64,000 nucleotides of DNA, taken from Polaromonas sp. Its GTDB lineage: Bacteria > Pseudomonadota > Gammaproteobacteria > Burkholderiales > Burkholderiaceae_C. This document shows positions 18,245 through 28,789 of this stretch, in pieces. A program made the translations under genes and the position numbers. Location: NCBI GenBank assembly GCA_013297865.1, contig JAAFIP010000002.1:248001-312000 (forward strand), read 5' to 3'. The notes below the pieces were generated by a model. That model worked only from the letters and a program-made list of their open reading frames with translations, ran no database searches and had not been told where the DNA came from. How positions within the stretch are numbered: position 1 is the stretch's first letter; each line of letters begins with the position of its first letter.

Positions 18245-19368
18245 CGTGCGACGGCCTCTTGGTAGACCTTGAGGGTTTTGCTGGCAAGCGATGGCAGGGA
18301 AAATTCGTCGTTTGCACGTTGCAATGCCTGCTGGCCCAGGCGCTCACGCAGGGGCGCGTCAGCCAGCAGGGTATTGAGGGCCTGCGCCAGTTCGCCGACA
18401 TCAGAGGGCGTGACGGTCAATCCACTGACGCCGTCCCGGTTGACAAAATCAACCCCATTGTTGAGTTTGGTACTCACCACGGGCTTGGAGCAGGCCATGG
18501 CCTCCACCTGCACGATGCCAAAAGCCTCGGCTTGGTTGACAGCAGGCAGACAGAAGATATCGCAGGCCTGGTAGTACGCAGGCAGGTCGGCGTCGCTGAT
18601 CAAACCAGCAAAATGGATGCGATTCGACGCGGTGGATTGCTGGGCCAGCGCTTTCCACGGCGCACTGAGCGGGCCTTCGCCGCCAATAATAAGCTGCGTC
18701 GTCGCGGGCAGAGCATCCATCGCCTTGATCAGCACATCAAAACCTTTGTAGTGCACATGCCGGCCCAGTGCAAATATGCGCTGGCCTGGATACTGCTGCC
18801 GCAGCTGGGCTGTTTTGGCGTAGTCGTGGCGGTAGCGCTGCAGGTCAAAGCCATAGGGAATCACATGAAAACGGCTGTGGTCGGCAAGCGCAGACAACAT
18901 GGGCGAGCTGCTGAAGTGCGCTGGGGTAGAGGCTACTATCGCTTTGGCCTGCCGGACAGCAGAAAGCAGCAAGGGACGGTACAGGCGCAGCATGGTTTTC
19001 TGGCGGATGATGTCCGCATGCCAGGTGATCACACGCGGCACACTGGCAGGCAATGCCATGGCGGCCATATGCGACATTGGGTCTGGAAAATGCAGGTGGA
19101 TCAGGTCAAACTGCCTGGCCCGGTGCAGTGAGCGCGCAGTGCTTATCAGCTGTGGCGACAGGGCAAGGCTGCCGTCAACGTTCCAGCTGGGCGTCCTGAT
19201 CAAGGGGTAGCCGTGTAGCAGGCCTTGCGACCCGTGCCAGCTGCGGCTGGGCACCAAGTGCACAAAATCCACCTCACCTTTGAGCGACTGGAATAAATGC
19301 TCAATATGCGTCTGCATCCCGCCAGGGATTTCGTCAAAAAAGCGGCCGAAACACAGAACTTTAAGCAT
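18241..19368 (-). CDS. glycosyltransferase family 4 protein
   Basis: GRHVHYKGFDVLIKAM, PAVNQAEAFGIVQVEAMACSKPVVSTKLNNG. Confidence 0.85.
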   Translation of the reverse strand: MLKVLCFGRFFDEIPGGMQTHIEHLFQSLKGEVDFVHLVPSRSWHGSQGLLHGYPLIRTPSWNVDGSLALSPQLISTARSLHRARQFDLIHLHFPDPMSHMAAMALPASVPRVITWHADIIRQKTMLRLYRPLLLSAVRQAKAIVASTPAHFSSSPMLSALADHSRFHVIPYGFDLQRYRHDYAKTAQLRQQYPGQRIFALGRHVHYKGFDVLIKAMDALPATTQLIIGGEGPLSAPWKALAQQSTASNRIHFAGLISDADLPAYYQACDIFCLPAVNQAEAFGIVQVEAMACSKPVVSTKLNNGVDFVNRDGVSGLTVTPSDVGELAQALNTLLADAPLRERLGQQALQRANDEFSLPSLASKTLKVYQEAVAR

Positions 19369-19411
19369 GGTTATTGAAGCGATAGTAACGCTTATGGTAC
19401 CATTAGTTCAC

Positions 19412-19765
19412 ATGATGAACACATCCTCTCTCGAAGTCAATTTCAAGGCCTTGCAGGTGCTTGAAAAGAGTCCGCAAATCAACCAGCGTGAGCTGGCCGC
19501 AGCGTTGGGTGTGAGTCTTGGCAAAGCCAACTATTGCATCAAGGCCTTGCTTGCCAAGGGTCAAATCAAAGTTCAGAACTTTAAGAACAGTCAAAACAAA
19601 CTGGCTTATGCCTATGTACTGACACCTGTAGGTATTGCAGCAAGAGCAGATTTAACCCTGCAATTCCTGCAGGTCAAGTTAGCCGAGTACGAGCGACTGA
19701 AGGCGGACATCGAGAAACTGAAACTGCAGGTTGAAAATATCTCTGCCAACGCAAGAAGCAAATGA
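19412..19765 (+). CDS. MarR-type EPS-associated transcriptional regulator
   Basis: LQVLEKSPQINQRELAAALGVSLGKANYCIKALLAKGQIKVQNFKNSQNKLAYAYVLTPVGI; within polysaccharide cluster. Confidence 0.8.
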   Translation: MMNTSSLEVNFKALQVLEKSPQINQRELAAALGVSLGKANYCIKALLAKGQIKVQNFKNSQNKLAYAYVLTPVGIAARADLTLQFLQVKLAEYERLKADIEKLKLQVENISANARSK

Positions 19766-19810
19766 CTATCGTGAATTCTTGCATCAACCCAGATACGGTT
19801 TTCAGGCAGG

Positions 19811-21376
19811 ATGTCCTGCCGCAGTGCCTGGCTGAATAGAGCAATCGACGTGACTCAGCCAATCGTTCGCATGGGCGACTCACTTTTGCTTATCACTGGA
19901 GCAAAAGTATGGGTAACAGCGCTGTCAATACTGGTGGTTCCGTTATACCTGCGTTATCTTGGCCTGGAGGCTTTCGGCATCATTGGTTTTTTTGCCGCAT
20001 TGCAAGCAGCCATGGTGGTTTTTGACTTGGGATTGAGCGCAACTCTGACCAAAAAATTGGCGCAATTGAATAACAGCGAAACTGAAATCCGCAGTGCAAG
20101 AGACCTGATGCGCAGCGCAGAAACCATCTATGCGGTGGTGGCACTGGTGGTGGTTGTATTGTTGGTGATTCTTTCCCAGACATTAAGCTCGCACTGGTCA
20201 CTGAAGGATATCAAGGGTGAAGTCAACATCACTACATTGGTGCTTTTGGCGGCAAGCTCGCTGGCGATGCTTTGGCCAACTGCTTTGTATTCCGCTGCTT
20301 TGAGTGGGTTGAATCAACTTAAGATATTGTCGATTGCATTGTCTGTGTCTGCCCTGCTGCGCGTGAGCATTGCTGTATTTATTGCATACAAGACCTCAAA
20401 TTTGACATATTTTTTCGCAGCGCAGCTGATAGGTGCCACATTGCAGACCGTGTGGTTGAGGCACTTGGCTTGGGTGCGTTTGACTCTACGCGGTCACCGC
20501 CCTGTATTTTCCATGCAGGCAATCGCACATTCGGCGAACTTTACCGGGGATATGGCTGTGATTGCGGTGTTCAGCATTGCGCTAACCCAGGGCGACAAGC
20601 TGTTGCTGAGTCAGCGCTTGAGTCTGGCAGATTTCGGCGTGTATTCGTTGGCAGCTACGGCCGCATCGGGCCTGTATGTTCTTTCTACTCCCTTTTTTTC
20701 GGTCATCTTTCCCTACTTTGCCAGACTGAGAGCATTATCAGATGACAAATCCATGGGACTTGCCTACCGCCGAGCAAGCGAATTGATGGCCTGCGGTCTT
20801 TTGCCCTTGGCTGCAGTGCTGGTGGTGTTTCCGTATGAGGTGCTGTGGATGTGGTCTGCGAACGCGCAGGTAAGTCAGCGTGCAGCACAGGTATTGATGC
20901 TTCTTGCAGCTGGCACGGCCATCAATGGATTGCTTTTGACTCCGTATGCTTATCAAATAGCCCTTGGTAAAACCAGATTGTCGCTTTGGATGAGTGGGGC
21001 CGCATTGGCAGTGACAATGCCTGCCTTGTGGCTCTTGTCCGCAGCATATGGAACAGTGGGTGCTGCCAGCGTTTGGTTTGGAGTCAATACAGGCTTGCTG
21101 CTGGTATGGCCCTATTGCATGCACCAGACTGTATTGAAGGAACATCGATTATGGTGGTATGGGCGTGCTGTGGCAGTTCCCATATTCGTCAGTCTGGGGC
21201 TGACGGTGCTGTTTGCGTATCTGCTGCCTGATACGCTGCCGCGTCCACTGATGCTGCTGGTGTTTGCCGGAGTAGTGTTGGCAAATTTCTTTGTATTGCT
21301 GTGTTTATTGCCTTTTGCGAGAGAATCAATTGCTGAAAATTTTGCCCGCAGGAATATTTTCAGTAAAAAGGTGTGA
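19811..21376 (+). CDS. oligosaccharide flippase (Wzx-type polysaccharide biosynthesis protein)
   Basis: Multi-TM ~520 aa, LYLRYLGLEAFGIIGFFAALQ motif. Confidence 0.8.
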   Translation: MSCRSAWLNRAIDVTQPIVRMGDSLLLITGAKVWVTALSILVVPLYLRYLGLEAFGIIGFFAALQAAMVVFDLGLSATLTKKLAQLNNSETEIRSARDLMRSAETIYAVVALVVVVLLVILSQTLSSHWSLKDIKGEVNITTLVLLAASSLAMLWPTALYSAALSGLNQLKILSIALSVSALLRVSIAVFIAYKTSNLTYFFAAQLIGATLQTVWLRHLAWVRLTLRGHRPVFSMQAIAHSANFTGDMAVIAVFSIALTQGDKLLLSQRLSLADFGVYSLAATAASGLYVLSTPFFSVIFPYFARLRALSDDKSMGLAYRRASELMACGLLPLAAVLVVFPYEVLWMWSANAQVSQRAAQVLMLLAAGTAINGLLLTPYAYQIALGKTRLSLWMSGAALAVTMPALWLLSAAYGTVGAASVWFGVNTGLLLVWPYCMHQTVLKEHRLWWYGRAVAVPIFVSLGLTVLFAYLLPDTLPRPLMLLVFAGVVLANFFVLLCLLPFARESIAENFARRNIFSKKV

Positions 21377-21433
21377 AGCACGCCAATACAAATTTTTGAT
21401 GTGATTTGATGAGTTACCTCTGCCAGAATACTA

Positions 21434-22261
21434 ATGTCTATTGGAGAAAATAAAGTGTTTATCAGTTATGCGCAGAATCTGGAAGATGTCATGCTGTCAA
21501 GGGTATTTGCGGCAAAAACCGACGGTTTTTACGTTGATGTAGGAGCATGGGATCCAGATAAGGACTCGGTCACAAAAGCTTTTTATGAAAAGGGCTGGTC
21601 GGGAGTTAATGTGGAGCCTGGTCACTACAACTGGCAACGCCTCGTAAAGGCACGAACAAGAGACATCAATCTGCAAGTTGCAGTCAGCGATCACGAGGGG
21701 CAGGCTAAATTTCTCGAAGTCGCTGGCAGCGGTTTGTCCAGTCTGGAGGATGGAGTGGAATCAACTTTGGACAGCTATGGTTTAAAAGGGCGTGAGAAGC
21801 TAGTCACATTAACCACATTAGCCAAAATTTTTGAACAACACTGCCAAGCCAAACAGGTAGACTTCCTGAAAATTGATGTCGAGGGGCACGAGGACGCAGT
21901 GATTAAAGGGATGAATTGGAGTCGTTTCAGACCAGTCGTCGTGCTGATAGAAGCGACAGTTGCTGAAACCGGTGAACCCAACTGGGCTCAATGGGAAGAG
22001 ATTTTGCTTCAATCAAATTACCATTTCGCTTGGTTTGACGGGCTGAACCGTTTTTATGTTCGGTCAGAAAATCAAGAACTTTTGGCGCAGTTCAACAAAC
22101 CACCCTGTGTATTTGATGAATTTCGTTTGCATAGAACGCACAGCCTGGTCCTCGCGCAATCAACAGCCATTAGACTGGCACTGGACCGATTCTTACCGCA
22201 TTCTGTAGTGGGCATTCTTCGCAACTCGTACAGATGGGCACGTCGTATAGTGAGCCGATAA
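21434..22261 (+). CDS. FkbM family methyltransferase
   Basis: GFYVDVGAWDPDKDSVTKAFYEKGWSGVNVEPG...DFLKIDVEGHEDAVIKGMNW. Confidence 0.88.
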   Translation: MSIGENKVFISYAQNLEDVMLSRVFAAKTDGFYVDVGAWDPDKDSVTKAFYEKGWSGVNVEPGHYNWQRLVKARTRDINLQVAVSDHEGQAKFLEVAGSGLSSLEDGVESTLDSYGLKGREKLVTLTTLAKIFEQHCQAKQVDFLKIDVEGHEDAVIKGMNWSRFRPVVVLIEATVAETGEPNWAQWEEILLQSNYHFAWFDGLNRFYVRSENQELLAQFNKPPCVFDEFRLHRTHSLVLAQSTAIRLALDRFLPHSVVGILRNSYRWARRIVSR

Positions 22262-22387
22262 GCGCCAGCATGTTCTTGCAAGCGCCAATAGGCGATGCGC
22301 TAAACTTGACAGTTGATCTGATCCTCGTGCCCAACGAGCCAGGTGCATGCTGGTTCCCAAGCATCAAACAACGGATGGAGTAAAAAA

Positions 22388-23425
22388 ATGACAACTTTAA
22401 AACGCATATTGAAAGAAATTTCTTTGGCTTTGCGAGGCAAGCCGGATCCAAGGGACTTGTACGTCGCTGCGCGAGACCTTGGTGTCATGCACTTGAATAT
22501 CAAGCATTTTGGTTACCATCTTGCCCGTCAGCTGGAAGGAAAACTCCAAGGGGTCGACTGTGCATCTGAGCCTCAGCAACACAACCTGGTGAGTAAAGCA
22601 ACTACGCAAGATGATATGGAATCTGCCTGGTTTGCGTATTGGTGCAAACAACTGAAAATTGCCCCTATTTATCACCGCAAGCTCTGGGAATATGCTTTCC
22701 TGCTTCAATGTTTGCATGATCAGGGTCTGTTGCGCGAGGGAGTCAAAGCCATGGGCTTTGGTTGTGGCGAAGAGCCTATGGCTTCGTATTTCGCCTCGCA
22801 TGGAATGGATGTTCTGGTTACTGATCTGGATCCGGTCCAGGTGGCAGGCAAGGGCTGGGCTGAAACCCAGCAGCATGCCAAGTCCATAGAGATGGCTTTT
22901 CGTGCAGACTTGGTAAGCAGGGAAGTCTTTGATGCCAAAGTCAAGCATCAGTTTGTCGACATGAATGCGATTCCAAACCAACCGTCTAATTTCGATATGT
23001 GCTGGTCTATCTGCGCGATGGAGCATTTGGGAAACATTGAGTTGGGTTTGTCTTTTGTGGAAAACTCGTTGAAGGTGTTGAAACCCGGCGGTATAGCGAT
23101 CCACACTACTGAATTTAACTATTTATCCGATAACGATACGCGTGAGAGTGGTGAAACAGTACTGTTTTTGCGTAAGCATTTCGAGGCCCTTGCCCAGCGT
23201 CTGGCCGCTTCGGGGCACGAGTTGCTGGGTCCGGATTTTTCAACTGGAACGGGTGTACTGGATGATTTTATTGACGTACCGCCCTACGGCTATGAAACAA
23301 AAGGGTGGCTGATCAACGACCAAACACCGCATATGAGATCGAAATTCCCTGCGCACCTCAAGCTCTCTGTCGCGGGTTATGCGTCTACCTGCTTTGGTTT
23401 GATAGTGCGCAAGCGTAAAACTTGA
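22388..23425 (+). CDS. class I SAM-dependent methyltransferase
   Basis: VKAMGFGCGEEPMASYFASHGMDVLVTDLD; FDMCWSICAMEHLGN. Confidence 0.78.
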   Translation: MTTLKRILKEISLALRGKPDPRDLYVAARDLGVMHLNIKHFGYHLARQLEGKLQGVDCASEPQQHNLVSKATTQDDMESAWFAYWCKQLKIAPIYHRKLWEYAFLLQCLHDQGLLREGVKAMGFGCGEEPMASYFASHGMDVLVTDLDPVQVAGKGWAETQQHAKSIEMAFRADLVSREVFDAKVKHQFVDMNAIPNQPSNFDMCWSICAMEHLGNIELGLSFVENSLKVLKPGGIAIHTTEFNYLSDNDTRESGETVLFLRKHFEALAQRLAASGHELLGPDFSTGTGVLDDFIDVPPYGYETKGWLINDQTPHMRSKFPAHLKLSVAGYASTCFGLIVRKRKT

Positions 23426-23495
23426 ACAAGACTTGCAATCTGGCGTTGAGTTTTCGCGATCTAGCCCGAGATATGTCAAGCATGGAGAAAGCAGC

Positions 23496-24644
23496 ATGAG
23501 CAAGCCAATACGCATAGCTCTGGGTGCGACTGTGTTGGCACGAGGCATGGCTTCAGATGGGCATTTGGATGGCATTGGGGTATACACTCGCGAACTGCTG
23601 CGTACCTTGACACAGACCGGGTCTGAATTGGATGTATCGCCAGTGGTCTTTGGCAATAAGGCTATGCATATCGGTGACCGCACTGCCAGTGCACTGCCCT
23701 TGAGTTTTGAGGCGAGTAGTGCAATAGCCTATCTGACGCACATGAGTACGCCTGGTGCTGATCGCATACATCGTGAAGCAGACTTGTTTCACGCACCTGA
23801 TCACTGCATACCGCGGTTTCGTAAAACTCCTGTAGTAGCCAGCATCATGGATGTCATACCACTTACAAAACCAGAATTTGCCAGATCTACATTACGCAGA
23901 GTCAAAAGCACGGTGTTTGCTCATCTGGCTTGCAAGGCACAGCATATTGTCACCATCTCTGAATATTCTGCTATGGAGATTGAGCAGGTGCTTGGTATTC
24001 CGAGGCAGCGTATCACGGTAACGCCATTGGGCGTGAATAGCCGCTACTTTGAACATGCAACGCCCGCCGCGCGTGTGGACTTGCTCAATCGCTATGCATT
24101 AAGCAAACCCTATTTTCTGTTTGTGGGCACCTTGCAAGCACGCAAAAACGTGGAGCGTATTGTTAATGCATATGAACGATTGCCAGTAGGCGTGCAAGAT
24201 GCCTTTGATTTGGTGATTGCAGGGCGTGCGAGACCTGATATGGTGGGCCTGACAGATCGATTATTGCGGGCGCGCAGTCAGGGCTGCGTCAAATGGATTC
24301 AGTATGTGCCAGATGCTGACTTACCGATACTGATGCAGTCTGCCACGTCACTGGTGTTTCCCTCGCTCTATGAAGGTTTTGGATTGCCCGTGTTGGAGGC
24401 TTTTGCGTCCCGCACGCCGGTAATTACCTCCAACACAACGTCATTGCCTGAAGTAGCTGGTGGAGCGGCAATTCTGGTCAATCCGATGGCTGTCGAAGAG
24501 ATATCTGATGCCATGCAACGTGTTGCGCAGCCTGCAGAACAATTGAATCAAATGGTCGAGCGTGCTTATGCCAGGGCCAGGCAGTTTACTTGGGAGAGCA
24601 CGGCAGCATTAACGCTAGCTGCATACCGCTGCGTAGTGGCCTGA
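23496..24644 (+). CDS. glycosyltransferase family 4 protein
   Basis: YFLFVGTLQARKNVERIVNAYERL, SLYEGFGLPVLEAFASRTPVITSNTTSLPEVAGGAAILVNP. Confidence 0.88.
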   Translation: MSKPIRIALGATVLARGMASDGHLDGIGVYTRELLRTLTQTGSELDVSPVVFGNKAMHIGDRTASALPLSFEASSAIAYLTHMSTPGADRIHREADLFHAPDHCIPRFRKTPVVASIMDVIPLTKPEFARSTLRRVKSTVFAHLACKAQHIVTISEYSAMEIEQVLGIPRQRITVTPLGVNSRYFEHATPAARVDLLNRYALSKPYFLFVGTLQARKNVERIVNAYERLPVGVQDAFDLVIAGRARPDMVGLTDRLLRARSQGCVKWIQYVPDADLPILMQSATSLVFPSLYEGFGLPVLEAFASRTPVITSNTTSLPEVAGGAAILVNPMAVEEISDAMQRVAQPAEQLNQMVERAYARARQFTWESTAALTLAAYRCVVA

Positions 24645-24678
24645 TTGTTTGAAAATCGACAGAAAGCAATTCTCGGCG

Positions 24679-26595
24679 CTAAGTATTTTGCTCGGGGCTG
24701 TATTCGACCACATATTGTCTCAATTGGGTTTGCACGTCGGCCGTGGAGGCCGAGGCAGAAAGCCCCAGTAGCCTAGTGATTTGTGCAGAGAGCTCTGGCC
24801 ACAAGGTGTAATGTTCTTGGGCGCGCCAGATCTTTGGATGGCTGGTCTTTTGCGGATTGGTGCCAATCAACAGTTCTTCATAGAGTTTTTCACCTGGCCG
24901 CAAGCCGGTAATTTCTATCTTTATGTCCCCTTCGGGATGGACTGTATCCCGAACTGTCATGCCGGAGAGCTTGATCATCATATGTGCGAGATCTATGATT
25001 TTGACAGGCTCTCCCATATCCAACACAAATACCTCTGCAGATTCAGATCGTGCTGTCGTTATGGCGCTGGCCTGAATCACTAGCTGAGCTGCTTCAGGTA
25101 TGGTCATGAAGTAGCGTGTCACGTCCATGTGGGTTACAGAAACGGGCCCACCATGCTGTATTTGCTGCCTGAACTTAGGAACCACTGAGCCAGAAGAACC
25201 TAAGACATTGCCAAAGCGGACCATGCACAATTTGGTGGTTTTTCCTTGTGCAATAGCCTCATGTGCCAATGCCTGCAGAATCATCTCAGCCAAACGCTTG
25301 GTTGCCCCCATCACATTGGTCGGACGTACTGCCTTGTCGGTGCTGATCAGCACCATCGTCGGCACATTGCATGCAATGGCGGTCTGGGCCACATTGAGCG
25401 TACCCAGTACATTGTTTTGAATGCCTGCGACTGGGTTGCTTTCAACCAGAGGCACATGTTTGTAGGCGGCAGCGTGGTAAATGGTATCTGGTCGCCAGGC
25501 GGCAATGATTTCATGCACGCGAGCCTTGTCTTGCACCGAGGCCAATAGGGGCACCAGGTGGATGGGCGGCCCCGGCATCTTTGCTGCCAGGCTTTGCAAG
25601 TCTTCCAGTATGGTGTACAGGGCAAACTCGCTGAGTTCAACAAGTACGAGGGTGGTGGGTTGAATTTTTAAGATTTGACGGCTGAGTTCGCTGCCTATGG
25701 AGCCACCTGCACCCGTGACCAAAACCACTTTTCCCAGAATATTCTTGCGCATGAGTTCCGGATCGGGCTCCACCGCGTCCCGGCCCAGCAGGTCTTCAAT
25801 GTCCAGCTCGCGCAGATCGCTTGCCTGTATGCGCCCATGGGCCAGGTCGGAGAGTGTGGGCAGGGTGCGCACGGCAACTCTGACAGCGCTCATGGCTTTC
25901 AATATCTCATTGCGGCGCTGGCGTGTGATGGATGGCAGAGCCAGCAGTACATCACGCACTTGCAAGCGTTCAACCACTTTGGCCAGATCATGGGGGTTGT
26001 ATACGTCGATGCCTTTGAGCTGCCCACGATGCAAGCTGGGGTTATCGTCCAGAAAACCGACGACACGCAAGTCTTCACTTCGGGACAAAGAAGACGCCAG
26101 GGCCAGACCTGAGTCGCCAGCGCCATAAATCAGCACATTGCCTGCGGTGGCGGAGCGTAATTGGGCCACATAAGGCTCGCCCAAAAGATGGCGCGCAATC
26201 AAACGCACTGCGCCCACAGTCAGCAGCAGTAATGCAGGCTGTAGCAGACCGATGGTTCGGGGCACATCTGCAAAACCGATGGCTGTAAAAATAGCGCTGA
26301 ACATCAGGGCGTAGATGCCTACGGCTCTGGCAACGGCCTCCAATGCTTCGCGCCCTGCAAAGCGAAAGATGGCACGGTAGAGACCGAAAACCACAAACAA
26401 AGGTATGGCCAGCAGCGGCGCAGCTGTGACGGCCAGCCATTGGTTGCCCTGGATAGTGACCCAGGTTTCATATCGCAGGCACAGGGCCAACCAAACGGTC
26501 AATACACACAGGCAAACGTCTACACACAGCGCCAGCAGGCGTTTGGCCGTGCGTGGCAGCGCCAGCATGGTGTGTGTGAAAGAGGGACGTAGCAT
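24679..26595 (-). CDS. nucleoside-diphosphate sugar epimerase/dehydratase (WbpM/CapD-like)
   Basis: N-terminal TM region then VVLVTGAGGSIGSELSRQILK...DKAVRPTNVMGATKRLAEM. Confidence 0.9.
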   Translation of the reverse strand: MLRPSFTHTMLALPRTAKRLLALCVDVCLCVLTVWLALCLRYETWVTIQGNQWLAVTAAPLLAIPLFVVFGLYRAIFRFAGREALEAVARAVGIYALMFSAIFTAIGFADVPRTIGLLQPALLLLTVGAVRLIARHLLGEPYVAQLRSATAGNVLIYGAGDSGLALASSLSRSEDLRVVGFLDDNPSLHRGQLKGIDVYNPHDLAKVVERLQVRDVLLALPSITRQRRNEILKAMSAVRVAVRTLPTLSDLAHGRIQASDLRELDIEDLLGRDAVEPDPELMRKNILGKVVLVTGAGGSIGSELSRQILKIQPTTLVLVELSEFALYTILEDLQSLAAKMPGPPIHLVPLLASVQDKARVHEIIAAWRPDTIYHAAAYKHVPLVESNPVAGIQNNVLGTLNVAQTAIACNVPTMVLISTDKAVRPTNVMGATKRLAEMILQALAHEAIAQGKTTKLCMVRFGNVLGSSGSVVPKFRQQIQHGGPVSVTHMDVTRYFMTIPEAAQLVIQASAITTARSESAEVFVLDMGEPVKIIDLAHMMIKLSGMTVRDTVHPEGDIKIEITGLRPGEKLYEELLIGTNPQKTSHPKIWRAQEHYTLWPELSAQITRLLGLSASASTADVQTQLRQYVVEYSPEQNT

Positions 26596-26610
26596 GGTGT
26601 AGGTTTGAGT

Positions 26611-27186
26611 TTAATGCGCGATACCTTCGCGTCTCCAGACTTGGGTAAACGTTCTCCACAAAATATGCATGTCAAGCCTGAGCGATTGGCGATGCACATA
26701 CTCCTCATCAAAACGTACTTTGTCGGCGATGGACAATTCATCACGGCCATTGATCTGCGCCCAACCAGTCAACCCTGGTACCAGTGCATCTACACCGCGC
26801 TCGGTGCGCAGTGCAATCAGATCGTCCTGGTTGAACAGCGCCGGCCGTGGGCCTACAAAGCTCATATGGCCCGTGAGAATGCTCCAAAGCTGCGGCACTT
26901 CGTCCAGACTGGTTTTGCGCAGAAAGGGGCCTATGGGGGTGAGGTATTGATCAGGGTTGGTCAGCAAATGCGTGGCTACCGCTGGGGTATCGGTGCGCAT
27001 ACTACGAAACTTGGGCATATTGAAGAGGCGGTTGTGTTGCCCCACACGTTCAGACCAGTAAAGTACCGGCCCGCGGGAGCTGAGTTTGATGGCGATGGCA
27101 ATGAGGCATAGCGGCAAGGCCAGCAAAGCCAGCAAGGTGAACGCCATACCGAAGTCAAACAGTCTTTTCACATTAAATAAGGCCAC
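26611..27186 (-). CDS. initiating sugar transferase (PglC/WcaJ-type); true start may be VKRLFDFG at 27171
   Basis: [75 protein letters not shown]. Confidence 0.88.
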   Translation of the reverse strand: MALFNVKRLFDFGMAFTLLALLALPLCLIAIAIKLSSRGPVLYWSERVGQHNRLFNMPKFRSMRTDTPAVATHLLTNPDQYLTPIGPFLRKTSLDEVPQLWSILTGHMSFVGPRPALFNQDDLIALRTERGVDALVPGLTGWAQINGRDELSIADKVRFDEEYVHRQSLRLDMHILWRTFTQVWRREGIAH

Positions 27187-27228
27187 AGACCAATGAAATA
27201 TCGCGGGAACAGCTACTAAATATATAGC
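27174..27228 (+). repeat. F1 copy 5 (upstream of/overlapping the sugar transferase start)
   Basis: ggccacagaccaatgaaatatcgcgggaacagctactaaatatatagc. Confidence 0.85.
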
Positions 27229-27259
27229 AAATGCAACTCAATAAGCAACCTGTATCGCA

Positions 27260-27871
27260 CTATACCAAACCGAATTTTTCCAGCATATCGCTGACCAGTT
27301 CGAGGCGTATGACCGGATTGTCCAGTTCGAGCATTCTTTGCTTGATGGGCAAGGGGATGGGTAGCAGCTCGCACCAACGATTGGCTATCCAGCCACAGTC
27401 ATTCCATGCTTCGGCGCTAGCCTCCAGCTGCGAGCTGCCTACCTGCGGCGGCAGACTGCTTATCACCTTGCGCAGGATCGCTGCACAGGACTCCAGCTCA
27501 GGAGGTAATTGCACCGACATGTCGGGTTCGAGATGTTCTACGTCGGCCACCCACAGCCCATGTTTAAGCCGCTCTCTGCGCGTAATGCGGTAGCGCTGAG
27601 CGCCCACGCACTGCACAACTTTGAGACCCGGTTGGGGTGAGGCGTGGTGGGTGATATTCGCCAGGGTGCCCACATTGGCAAAAGCTTCCTGTCCTTGCGG
27701 CACTTGCACTTCAGCGCCTTCTGTCAGCGCGATAACCCCAAAAGGCGCGCCAGCCTGAATGCATTTGCTGATCATGTCAAGGTAGCGCACCTCAAAAATG
27801 CGCAAGGGCAGCGCACCTTGTGGAAAAAGCACGGTGCCCAGCGGAAACAGTGGCAGTGAGTTGAGAACCAC
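27260..27871 (-). CDS. LON peptidase substrate-binding domain protein
   Basis: LPLFPLGTVLFPQGALPLRIFEVRYLDMISKCI. Confidence 0.88.
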   Translation of the reverse strand: MVLNSLPLFPLGTVLFPQGALPLRIFEVRYLDMISKCIQAGAPFGVIALTEGAEVQVPQGQEAFANVGTLANITHHASPQPGLKVVQCVGAQRYRITRRERLKHGLWVADVEHLEPDMSVQLPPELESCAAILRKVISSLPPQVGSSQLEASAEAWNDCGWIANRWCELLPIPLPIKQRMLELDNPVIRLELVSDMLEKFGLV

Positions 27872-27900
27872 AATAGAAAGATTTTGCTGCAGATGATGGA

Positions 27901-28773
27901 TCAGGCCACAGCGTCAGCAGGCTGGCGCAACAGCATGGCCAAGCTGGACGAGAGCTTATGGCGCAACTCCCTGCGGTCACAGATGAAATCTACGGCGCCT
28001 TTTTGCAGCAGAAACTCGGCACGTTGGAAGCCTTCGGGCAGTTTCTCGCGCACGGTACTTTCGATGACCCGCGGGCCTGCGAAGCCTATCAAAGCCTTGG
28101 GTTCTGCAATGACGATATCGCCGACAAACGCAAAACCTGCGCTGACTCCGCCCATAGTAGGGTCGGTCAGCACACTGATGTAAGGCAGACCCTTCTTGGC
28201 CAGGCGTGTCAATGCCGCATTCGTCTTGGCCATTTGCATCAGGGACAGCAGGCCCTCCTGCATGCGAGCGCCGCCAGTGGCAGTGAAGCAGATAAAAGGG
28301 ACTTTTTGCGCCATCGCCGCTTCGACGCCGCGCACGAAACGCTCGCCCACGACCGAGCCCATGGAGCCGCCCATGAAATCAAACTCAAAACAGGCCACCA
28401 CCACTTCAATGCTATGGATAGCCCCACCCATGACGATCAGGGCATCGGTCTCCCCCGTGTTCTCCAAGGCTTCCTTCAAACGTTCTGGATATTTGCGGCT
28501 GTCTTTGAATTTGAGTGCATCCACAGGAATGACTTCCTGGCCAATTTCATAGCGGCCTTCTGCATCGAGCAGTCCGTTCAGGCGAGCCCGTGCACCAATG
28601 CGATGGTGGTGGCTGCATTTGGGACAGACGTTGAGGTTTTGCTCCAGGTCCGTTTTGTACAGCACGGTGTCACAGCTGGGGCATTTGATCCACAAGCCTT
28701 CCGGCACCTGCCTGCGCTCGGTAGGGTCGGTGGGTTCAATTTTGGAAGGCAGGAGTTTTTCTAACCAAGACAT
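27901..28773 (-). CDS. accD: acetyl-CoA carboxylase carboxyltransferase subunit beta
   Basis: [40 protein letters not shown] zinc ribbon; start trimmed. Confidence 0.95.
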   Translation of the reverse strand: MSWLEKLLPSKIEPTDPTERRQVPEGLWIKCPSCDTVLYKTDLEQNLNVCPKCSHHHRIGARARLNGLLDAEGRYEIGQEVIPVDALKFKDSRKYPERLKEALENTGETDALIVMGGAIHSIEVVVACFEFDFMGGSMGSVVGERFVRGVEAAMAQKVPFICFTATGGARMQEGLLSLMQMAKTNAALTRLAKKGLPYISVLTDPTMGGVSAGFAFVGDIVIAEPKALIGFAGPRVIESTVREKLPEGFQRAEFLLQKGAVDFICDRRELRHKLSSSLAMLLRQPADAVA

Positions 28774-28789
28774 AGCGTTTCCTTTGGAA

